64,000 nt of DNA from Acidiferrobacterales bacterium (GTDB taxonomy: Bacteria > Pseudomonadota > Gammaproteobacteria > Arenicellales > Poriferihabitantaceae): the NCBI GenBank assembly GCA_019633985.1, contig JAHQWE010000096.1:1-64000 (forward strand). The letters run 5' to 3'. Of this stretch, positions 57,737 through 64,000 are shown piece after piece; position 1 is the stretch's first letter, and every line of letters begins with the position of its first letter. Under the pieces are notes generated by a model. It worked only from the letters and a program-made list of their open reading frames with translations. It had not been told where the DNA came from and made no database searches. The translations under genes and the position numbers were made by a program.

Positions 57737-59899
57737 TCAGACTAAAGGAATGGATACAGTCACGATGACACCGTCAACATCTGCTCGATTTTCCGCCCAT
57801 GCGCTACCGTTGTGATATTCTGAAATTAGGCGAACGACGAATAGACCAAGACCGAGATGTGATTGCTTGGCATTAGTCTTACCATAAGACACCATCGGAT
57901 CAAACAAACGCTCTCTCAGCTTTTCTGGAATGGTTGGTCCTTCATTCAAAATGGAGATGTTGGCATGGTCTTCTGACTGAGCGATTCGCACAATAATACT
58001 GCTGCCCAAAGTGCTGAACTGCACCGCATTGTCAACGATTTTGTCGAACATTTGTGCCAGATGATCGGGGCTGCCGTTGATCCACAATGGAGCGGGGTCG
58101 GTTTGAACATAAAAAGGATATTGTGGGTAGCTCAGGTTGTATCCGCCAACGATTTCAGACACGAGTGCATTAATGTCTACCTTTTGTTTTATCTCGTCAC
58201 GCATAGCGTCTTCGAGATTCGCAGCTTCTGTCAGGCTGGTGAGGATCGCGCGCAATCGACCCACACCGTTTTGTGCGCGCTGCATGTGCTTGTTATCGCT
58301 GACACCGGGTAAATCTGTCTGCAATATTTCAAGCGAAGAGCTCACGACATTGAGTGGATTATTCATTTCGTGCGCTAACGTGTCGGGCATTCCTTCGAGG
58401 TAGCGGGTGTAACCGGATAACCGCGTTAGCATTCCGGTAATACTTCGCCCCAGATCCCCTAACTCATCCCGTGGGTACGTTCTGGTTGGAATACGATCTT
58501 CCAAAACCCGACCCTCGGCGGTAATAGATTGTTCGGTGGTTTGATACAGGCGACGAATCCGCGCAGTCAGTCGCCAGGCAAAAATCAGAAGGGCAAAAAG
58601 TACAAAGGCAAAGACCAGTAAGGTCACCAGAGTCAGACTCCGTAATAGTGAAAACTGGCGTTCCATAATGGCATTGCTGCTCTGCTCAACAATCACTGCT
58701 CCCAGAATACTTTGTTCTGATCGTATCGGATAACCAGCGACGATAATCTGTGCCTTTTGGTCGAGGGAGGGGCGAGCCTGGACAAGTGGTTCTCCTTTCA
58801 AGATTCTTGCAAATATCTTGTCTGGTCTAGAGGTGACGTCAGTAGAGACATCGACGAACTGGTCTGACGGTTTCTTCAGTAAATTGTCTATCATCCGCTG
58901 GGCTTTGCGATAGAGCCGAAGTAACCAGGTTTCCTCGGAAAAGGGTTCTTCCGGTTGCTCAATATTCGCCGAGAGTCCGCCCACCACGGCCCGCACTCTT
59001 TGTTCTTTATCCAGAATCCAGATACGCGACTGCGGTCGGTCCAGGCCTTTCAGAATTTTAGTGAGCTCAGGTGAGTTCAGTAAGACCTGCCCGGTCGAAC
59101 CCTCGGCCTGGCGTGGTGAGGTGGAGAGAGTTCTCGTGATTTCCCGAGTTTCTATGTTGTCGACATCCACAGCGAAGTATCCCAGGCGAGACCGTGTGCC
59201 AATCACATTGCGGGGTATTCGTAACTCTACCCGATACCCCCACTCAGTCTCGGCCATTTCCGCGATAAATGTGGTGATCGCCTCGCCCTTGATAGGGAGT
59301 TTCCAGTTCTCGTCGACCAGATAAATACTCATCCTCCCAGGGGCACGAGCAACGAGCAGATAGTGTCGGAGATCTCCATTCGGCAACTGCAGTAAGACCC
59401 GAATTTGATCGCTGTTGTCCAGCTGTAAACGATTCAGGTCACGGTAGACAATCTGATCATCATTGATTTCAAATAGTACATACAAGTCATTCTCAAAATA
59501 GCCGATGACATTGCTAAGAGAAAAGTCATCCGGATCGTCTTCTGCTTCACAGCTAAAGGGTGTGTCTCCGACATAAAAACTATTCTCTTCGAGAATGGTT
59601 TCCCAGTCAGCTATCTGTCCGTCTAGCTGAATGGGGTTAGGAAGGCCATGGGCATATAGATCATTCTTGCTGCCAAGTAGTTCCTGAACACCAGTATTGG
59701 GATTGAACAATTCCTGGCGATCGTTGAGCACTGTCGCAATGCCGTTGGCAGCAAGCAGTTGTGCGTCTTGTTGCCCCCTTAGCAGAAACTGTCGCATCTC
59801 CTGAACATAGTAATTTCCCATCCAGGGGATCACGAGCAACGACAAGGCAATCAAGATCAACTTGGTTTTGATGCTGAGAGCGCGGAGTGTTTTGAACAT
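57737..59899 (-). CDS. pdsS: sensor histidine kinase, proteobacterial dedicated sortase system type
   Basis: A 720-residue inner-membrane histidine kinase. An N-terminal membrane helix (about 13-28) precedes a large periplasmic region holding a carbohydrate-binding-like (DOMON/CBM9-like) stretch, QLDGQIADWE...DLYVLFEINDDQIVYRD, at about 90-250. A second helix (LVTLLVFAFVLFALLIFAW) follows near 425-450, then HAMP, the phosphoacceptor LAHEMNNPLNVV, and an ATPase domain with LGLGLFVVRL. This architecture matches family TIGR03785, which usually sits beside a sortase and its LPXTG-like target. Neither gene is in the window. The response regulator lies 31 bases upstream. Confidence 0.85.
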   Translation of the reverse strand: MFKTLRALSIKTKLILIALSLLVIPWMGNYYVQEMRQFLLRGQQDAQLLAANGIATVLNDRQELFNPNTGVQELLGSKNDLYAHGLPNPIQLDGQIADWETILEENSFYVGDTPFSCEAEDDPDDFSLSNVIGYFENDLYVLFEINDDQIVYRDLNRLQLDNSDQIRVLLQLPNGDLRHYLLVARAPGRMSIYLVDENWKLPIKGEAITTFIAEMAETEWGYRVELRIPRNVIGTRSRLGYFAVDVDNIETREITRTLSTSPRQAEGSTGQVLLNSPELTKILKGLDRPQSRIWILDKEQRVRAVVGGLSANIEQPEEPFSEETWLLRLYRKAQRMIDNLLKKPSDQFVDVSTDVTSRPDKIFARILKGEPLVQARPSLDQKAQIIVAGYPIRSEQSILGAVIVEQSSNAIMERQFSLLRSLTLVTLLVFAFVLFALLIFAWRLTARIRRLYQTTEQSITAEGRVLEDRIPTRTYPRDELGDLGRSITGMLTRLSGYTRYLEGMPDTLAHEMNNPLNVVSSSLEILQTDLPGVSDNKHMQRAQNGVGRLRAILTSLTEAANLEDAMRDEIKQKVDINALVSEIVGGYNLSYPQYPFYVQTDPAPLWINGSPDHLAQMFDKIVDNAVQFSTLGSSIIVRIAQSEDHANISILNEGPTIPEKLRERLFDPMVSYGKTNAKQSHLGLGLFVVRLISEYHNGSAWAENRADVDGVIVTVSIPLV

Positions 59900-59930
59900 G
59901 TTGCTCGATCAAAAGTAGGTGTTTTTTAGT

Positions 59931-60626
59931 CTAGTCCGACTGCCAGCGGTAGCCCACACCAAATACTGTCTGGATCATGTCAAATTCGTTGTCGACTTCC
60001 TTAAACTTCTTCCGCACCCGGCGCACGTATCCGTTGATTGTATTCTTCTCTACATAACTCTGACGAGTTGTTTGCATGAGTGCTTCGTAGGTCTTCACAT
60101 GACCCGGATGGCGCGCAAGCGCTTCTATTAACCAAAACTCTGTCAAAGTAAGGCTTAATATATGCCCCTTCCAACTAACCGACATGCTACTCTGGTCTAA
60201 TTCCAAATCACCAAATACCAGGGCGGAGGGTTGATCGCTGGAAGTTTGTACTGCCGAAGCAATGCGAAATAAAGACGAAACGCGAACCGCCAGAAATTGC
60301 AGATTGACTGGTTTGGTAATGTAGTCCCAGGCATCAAGTCGAAGACCTGATACACGATCAATGTCGCTGTCCCGGGCTGTCAGAAAAATAATAGGTAACT
60401 TTGGGCTTTTTTGTCTAAGTTCTCGACATACATCGAAACCGCCATCAATATCGTCTTCAAGCATAATATCCAGAATCGCGAGGTCGGGGAGCGACTTGGT
60501 GAATCCTGCAAGTGCGTCTGGCCGGTTGCGATAGAGTTGTACGGTATAGCCTTGCGATCTCAGCGCGTCAGCATAGTTTTCTCTTTGGTCCACATCGTCT
60601 TCGACGATGGCTATTGTTCGTGACAT
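59931..60626 (-). CDS. pdsR: response regulator, proteobacterial dedicated sortase system type
   Basis: An OmpR-type regulator of 231 residues. The receiver has the acidic pair VEDD, the phosphoacceptor Asp in LAILDIMLEDDIDGGF, Thr in FLTARDSD and Lys in YITKPVN. The winged helix ends with NTINGYVRRVRKKF...VFGVGYRWQSD, the usual recognition and wing region. The ATG at 60626 (MSRTIAIVEDD) is used; the longer ORF adds 37 unconserved residues. The pair fits family TIGR03787. A TATAAT on the minus strand at 60675-60680 may drive the operon. Confidence 0.88.
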   Translation of the reverse strand: MSRTIAIVEDDVDQRENYADALRSQGYTVQLYRNRPDALAGFTKSLPDLAILDIMLEDDIDGGFDVCRELRQKSPKLPIIFLTARDSDIDRVSGLRLDAWDYITKPVNLQFLAVRVSSLFRIASAVQTSSDQPSALVFGDLELDQSSMSVSWKGHILSLTLTEFWLIEALARHPGHVKTYEALMQTTRQSYVEKNTINGYVRRVRKKFKEVDNEFDMIQTVFGVGYRWQSD

Positions 60627-60936
60627 AGTTATTCTTGTTTGATATCCGGAGTGAAAACGGGAAAAAGCGCTCGAATTATAGCGGATGCATTTCTGCGCCA
60701 GACATCGGGCAATCGCATTGAGGGCAAGTGCCATCAAAATACCAGTATTTCTGCTCTAGATAACCACCGTATAACAAATAATCCACAAGATGGCGCTCAA
60801 AAAGTAGGTGACTACAAACGCTAGGTTTTAAACGGGCCAGGTTGGTGTTTGTAGAATTATTCGGCACGAGCCTTTGCCCGAAATCGTCAATCTTAAAAAA
60901 AAATGGCCGGGGTTACCGACCATTTTTTTAATTGAG
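60627..60936. other. 310-base region between pdsR and the esterase gene
   Basis: Holds a candidate -10 (TATAAT, minus strand, 60675-60680, no good -35) for pdsR-pdsS and, at its other end, the terminator of the esterase gene (separate entry). The remaining roughly 200 bases show no gene or repeat to me. Confidence 0.5.
60895..60929 (-). terminator. Rho-independent terminator after the SGNH esterase gene
   Basis: AAAAAAATGGCCGG and CCGACCATTTTTTT form a stem with one mismatch and a GGTTA loop. Read on the minus strand it ends in nine T residues, just past the esterase stop at 60937. The A and T tracts on both sides would let it work in either direction. Confidence 0.85.
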
Positions 60937-61884
60937 TTATTGAGGTGTGATAGTCACTGACGGAGGCGAGGGGAGATAGGCATAAATTACTCGACCAGCA
61001 ATGGCATGGGATTTTGCGGTGGGATGAATTTGATCAAAGAATACAAACTGATCAAAGTTAGCGCCAAATCCGCAGTCATCGTTAAACTGGAAGGTGCGAG
61101 TATCCAAGCAAGCCTCTGTCGTGTTGGTGATTCCTCTTGCTGCTGCGTCATCGATAATATTGTCGAAGATGTCATTAATATCGAGCAACACCATATCGAT
61201 GTCGGCGATTCTTTCAATTCTGTTTACCGCACGTTCTAGCCGGCGATTAAAAACATAAGTGAGCCAGCTTGCACGGTACTTTGCTCTTCTGCCTTCACGA
61301 TCGACGGCATTTTTCAGAGTCTCCGGAATAATCCCGATGTCAGGGGCGGACACCACCATCAGTGCCTTGGCTCCAGCTCCTACTAGTAGGGTCAACTGTT
61401 GTTCGATTGAACTCACCGCCTTCCGGACAATTTCATAAGACTCACGACCACTGGCGTCCCGAGCGTCCCTGATATCATTGCCGCCAATAAACACGACGTA
61501 GGTCTTATCCTCCGGTGCGATACCGCCTCTGGGCAGCAGAAAGGCGCCGACCTGAGTAGAAAGATCGATGGGGGAGGTGCCGGCAGCACGAGCACCTGCA
61601 ACGGCAAAATTCAATCCGCCTTCACCACCTACCAGATGTAAGGAGGGTTGAAGATCATCGCCTGCAAGGGCGGCAGCAACCTCAACCGCAACTGGTCCGT
61701 TGCTGACCCTAGATCCCAGGTAAAACGGCGGGGGAAACGGGCCCTGACCTGGAACGCTTGCAAGATTGCCGATGTCTGACAGACTGTCACCAAACACAAC
61801 CATACTGTCGGCTTTCGCCAGGGTAGTCTGGAAACACAAAATAGCAACGATGAGAGATGATTTTAAAATATGATGTGGTTTCAT
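60937..61884 (-). CDS. exported SGNH/GDSL-family esterase
   Basis: A 315-residue SGNH hydrolase from the ATG at 61884 (MKPHHILKSS), which puts the signal peptide IVAILCFQTTLAKA directly at the N-terminus. GDSL block I is FGDSLSDIGN (Ser34), block III GGND (134-137), and the catalytic Asp/His pair is DQIHP (Asp284, His287). It acts on lipids, esters or polysaccharide acetyl groups outside the cytoplasm. No autotransporter or outer-membrane domain and no C-terminal LPXTG-like signal follow the catalytic domain. Confidence 0.88.
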   Translation of the reverse strand: MKPHHILKSSLIVAILCFQTTLAKADSMVVFGDSLSDIGNLASVPGQGPFPPPFYLGSRVSNGPVAVEVAAALAGDDLQPSLHLVGGEGGLNFAVAGARAAGTSPIDLSTQVGAFLLPRGGIAPEDKTYVVFIGGNDIRDARDASGRESYEIVRKAVSSIEQQLTLLVGAGAKALMVVSAPDIGIIPETLKNAVDREGRRAKYRASWLTYVFNRRLERAVNRIERIADIDMVLLDINDIFDNIIDDAAARGITNTTEACLDTRTFQFNDDCGFGANFDQFVFFDQIHPTAKSHAIAGRVIYAYLPSPPSVTITPQ

Positions 61885-62274
61885 TGTTTTTTTATTGGTA
61901 AGTTTTACTGGTGGTTTTGCTATGGACGACCTGTCGAGTCCACGCAAAGGTGACGTAAATCAAGCATTACGTCGACTCGGCAGGTTGGGCGATTGGCCAA
62001 AGAACCATAGCGACGTGGTTTCGCAAGCTAGGCTTTTCAGGATCTGACATTTGAGATACTCGCTGCAATTGGATTACCGTATTTTTGTTCTCAGCAGGAT
62101 GACGTTTTTGAAAATTTGAATAGAGTTCATACTTGCAGTGAAAAGGTTAGTTAGGTGAATGATCCTAATCAACAGGTTAAAATTAGCAGAGGGAAATCAT
62201 ATTGCCTATTAGGTTGAAGCACATGATAAGAATCAGTCCTGTAATGACAGATTGAAGAGGGCAGCAGAGTACCA
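61885..62274. other. 390-base region upstream of the esterase and GNAT genes
   Basis: No gene is supported. It contains the long hairpin at 61927-61987 (separate entry) within the region transcribed divergently. The stretch 61990-62270 is AT-rich and I see no further repeat or consensus promoter in it. Confidence 0.5.
61927..61987 (+). ncRNA. candidate structured RNA or long dyad
   Basis: Bases 61927-61940 pair with 61974-61987 over 14 positions. The only two non-Watson-Crick pairs are G-U if the plus strand is the RNA. Inside, GACGTAA (61952-61958) pairs with TTACGTC (61967-61973) around an 8-base loop, and an 11-base bulge (61941-61951) lies on the left side only. No T tract follows, so it is not a standard terminator. 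Function unknown. Confidence 0.45.
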
Positions 62275-62745
62275 ATGCTTGAAATAGATATTGTAAAGGC
62301 TGCCGCTACGCAAATGGCGACGGTGAGAACGTTGTTTGAGGCCTATCAGAAGGACTTAGGGATAGAGTTGTGTTTTCAGGGTTTTCAGGAAGAGCTGGAT
62401 GGACTGCCCGGAAAATATGCGCCTCCATCAGGTTTTGTATTGCTCGCAATGCAAGGCGACGCTGCTGTGGGTTGCGTTGCGGTAAGAGCGATTGATCGAG
62501 AGCAGGCAGAATTAAAAAGGTTGTTTGTGAAACCGGGGCTGCAGGGCTATGGAGTGGGTCAACGTTTGTTCGATTCGGCGATGAAAAAAACGGAAGAGCT
62601 GGGGTACCAAGCGATTCTTCTTGATACGCTGCCGCAAATGACGACCGCACAGAGAATGTACTTGAAAAAGGGGTTTGTTGAGATAGATGCTTACGTTCAC
62701 AATCCCATCGAAGGCGTACAGTACTTCAAGTATAGATTTACCTAA
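62275..62745 (+). CDS. GNAT family N-acetyltransferase
   Basis: A 156-residue acetyltransferase. The acetyl-CoA pyrophosphate loop is LQGYGVGQRLFDSA (Q/RxxGxG/A pattern) after the strand AELKRLFVKPG, and the following LGYQAILLDTLPQMTTAQRMYLKKGF completes the fold. The substrate is unknown; relatives acetylate small amines or amino acids. No operon partner. Confidence 0.9.
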   Translation: MLEIDIVKAAATQMATVRTLFEAYQKDLGIELCFQGFQEELDGLPGKYAPPSGFVLLAMQGDAAVGCVAVRAIDREQAELKRLFVKPGLQGYGVGQRLFDSAMKKTEELGYQAILLDTLPQMTTAQRMYLKKGFVEIDAYVHNPIEGVQYFKYRFT

Positions 62746-63036
62746 GCTTCCGCGATGGACTGCCTGTGCCAGCCACGAAGTCGGTCAGTGCTTGACACTA
62801 AACCAGAACGATTGTTAAGGAGCTTGATCCGACCTGGTTTGGCAGTATCGTCCCGATTCAGAGAGTTGTACCTTGTGAAAGAGTGCCTATTCGTGTCGTT
62901 CATTGACGTCAATTTTTAATCTTTTCTGTTTTTTGTTGGCTAAAACAGAACTACCATCAAAATACCATTTTTTTTCCTCATTCCCGCCATCGACACAGGG
63001 TGTAATGGCTGGGCGTAGTCAATTTAAGAGGATGAG

Positions 63037-63384
63037 ATGGGTCAAAAAGTGTTTATTCCGGTTACTGATGAGATTTTGTATGAACGTCCGGAGTTAATCA
63101 CCTCTCCGCTGATGCCGTTCCAGGTTGATCAGCCATGTTTTCGCTGGCTTTCCGCAGAAATTGAAGCGGTTGATCCCGCTTCGGTTGATATTGATACCAC
63201 TGTGGAATTGGAACTTACCACTACGGCAATGAATTTCTCTCCGGTTCACGAGAATCACTCGCCAATACCTGAGATTTTGTCTGAGGCATCACTTTCAGAT
63301 AGTCAGAACCACCCTTATCAACCGATACAGCATGTCTTGAGAAGGCGGGCAGCATTACCACAACCTTGCAAGGACGCCGCATAG
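63037..63384 (+). CDS. small hypothetical protein
   Basis: 115 residues, not assignable. Support for coding: AAGAGG five bases before the ATG and a short conserved-looking opening MGQKVFIPVTDEILYERPEL. The middle is acidic and Thr-rich (DIDTTVELELTTTAMNF), the end basic (VLRRRAALPQPCKDA). No signal peptide or membrane segment. The 15-base repeats begin 100 bases after its stop. Confidence 0.5.
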   Translation: MGQKVFIPVTDEILYERPELITSPLMPFQVDQPCFRWLSAEIEAVDPASVDIDTTVELELTTTAMNFSPVHENHSPIPEILSEASLSDSQNHPYQPIQHVLRRRAALPQPCKDAA

Positions 63385-63483
63385 CCTCGAAATCCAGGCT
63401 CGATCTGAGCAGGGATTTAACCTATTGATTCACGGATAAAAGTCTGAGTTCCATTCCTACTTGTTTGATCGCCGCAGCCGGTA

Positions 63484-63528
63484 ACACCTCAGCCGGCCGC
63501 ACCTCAGCCGGCCGCACCTCAGCCGATA
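63484..63528. repeat. three tandem copies of a 15-base GC-rich unit
   Basis: ACACCTCAGCCGGCC, GCACCTCAGCCGGCC and GCACCTCAGCCGATA follow each other directly, with a further GCACC after. It lies between the small gene at 63037 and the end of uvrD. The middle copies form GGCCGGCC-like self-complementary stretches. Length-variable intergenic microsatellite; no function evident. Confidence 0.8.
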
Positions 63529-63550
63529 GCACCCAAACTTTCGCTGGGAG

Positions 63551-64000
63551 CTAGATTAATTCCAGTTTCGCATATGCGGGAAGGATCCATTTCAATCCCA
63601 CTTCTGAGAAATTGATCTGTACCCTAGTATGGTCACCTTGTCCTTCAATCATCACCACCATACCTTCTCCGAACTTTGCATGATTCACCTGAGTGCCAGG
63701 CTGAAAGCCATTCCGGCTTTGACTGCCCTCGTCAGCGTTCGAACTGTAGGAAGCGCGTGGCCTTTGCAGCGGTCTGCTGAGATTGCTTGACCGAATTTCC
63801 TCGATGTATTCCATTGGTATTTCACTCAAAAAGCGCGATGCCTGCGTGTAGTTATCCTTGCCGTACAATCTACGAATCTCAGCATAGCTCAAATACAACT
63901 GCTCCATCGCTCTGGTCATGCCTACATAACAAAGCCTGCGCTCCTCTTCTAGCCTACCGGCTTCCTCCAACGAGCGCTGGTGCGGGAATAGCCCCTCTTC
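63551..64000 (-). CDS. uvrD: DNA helicase II (UvrD), C-terminal part, cut by the window edge
   Basis: The last part of a UvrD/PcrA-type superfamily 1 helicase, which unwinds DNA in nucleotide-excision and mismatch repair. The frame is open to base 64000 and reads EEGLFPHQRSLEEAGRLEEE, then RRLCYVGMTRA (helicase motif VI). The C-terminal RNA-polymerase-interaction tail ends GTQVNHAKFGEGMVVMIEGQGDHTRVQINF and KWILPAYAKLEL. The ORF track's start at 63970 is an internal TTG, not the gene start; the rest lies beyond the window. Confidence 0.97.
   Translation of the reverse strand, partial: EEGLFPHQRSLEEAGRLEEERRLCYVGMTRAMEQLYLSYAEIRRLYGKDNYTQASRFLSEIPMEYIEEIRSSNLSRPLQRPRASYSSNADEGSQSRNGFQPGTQVNHAKFGEGMVVMIEGQGDHTRVQINFSEVGLKWILPAYAKLELI

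Noticed and set aside
60937-61884. LPXTG-like sorting signal on the exported esterase, which would have been a sortase target
   Set aside because: The C-terminus ends in SPPSVTITPQ without a membrane segment or basic tail.
62902-62913. 12-base palindrome ATTGACGTCAAT before the 63037 gene
   Set aside because: Short palindromes of this length occur by chance and no promoter fits around it.

Overview
This window reads as chromosomal DNA of a Gram-negative gammaproteobacterium, probably marine. The main reason is gene order: ispB divergent from rplU-rpmA-obg-proB, coaBC-dut behind a divergent radC, bipA next to nudC, and polA beside a DUF2782 gene. Close resemblance of Dut, DapA, ArgD and L27 to the Escherichia coli proteins points the same way. 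A marine lifestyle is inferred from a two-component pair of the proteobacterial dedicated sortase type and from several secreted repeat proteins. Base composition looks near half G+C by eye (not counted). No rRNA, tRNA, CRISPR array, prophage or insertion sequence was seen.

Layout. 0-3.3 kb: cobO, radC, coaBC, dut. 3.3-7.4 kb: a DMT transporter, then six minus-strand genes: a small protein kinase overlapping a PP2C phosphatase, a two-helix membrane protein, a small unknown protein, a TPR protein and a secreted protein. 7.4-9.2 kb: metY and a CoA-binding protein. 9.2-14.7 kb, plus strand: acyl-CoA synthetase, TSUP permease, MTHFR-like protein, proline-racemase-family enzyme and cysteine synthase. 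14.8-19.5 kb: ispB against rplU-rpmA-obg-proB, with an L21 carrying an unusual helix-hairpin-helix tail. 19.7-23.1 kb: an accessory patch with a leucine-rich-repeat-like secreted protein, a K+ channel and a beta-helix-like secreted protein.

23.4-31.7 kb: GFA protein, glyoxalase II, histidine phosphatase, glutamine amidotransferase, dapA, purL and a DUF6524 membrane protein. 31.7-33.8 kb: a 701-residue acidic protein with an exact 38-residue repeat. 34-44.9 kb: ETF-ubiquinone oxidoreductase, argD, a DUF2059 protein, an alpha/beta hydrolase, a HEAT-repeat protein, a cyclase-family hydrolase, a LysE exporter, fpr and nudC. 44.9-50.5 kb: bipA, argB and the metK-ahcY operon behind a perfect dyad. 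50.6-57.7 kb: ROK kinase, cfa, ppiC, polA, a LOG protein, DUF2782 and a small secreted protein. 57.7-64 kb: pdsR-pdsS two-component pair, an SGNH esterase, a GNAT acetyltransferase, a small unknown protein and the C-terminus of UvrD, cut by the window edge.

Several genes converge on sulfur and methyl metabolism: metY, cysK, the MTHFR-like protein, metK and ahcY. The least explained items are the kinase/phosphatase cluster, the two secreted repeat proteins around the K+ channel, the 38-residue-repeat protein, the L21 tail, and an RNA-like hairpin at 61.93-61.99 kb whose only imperfect pairs are G-U on one strand.
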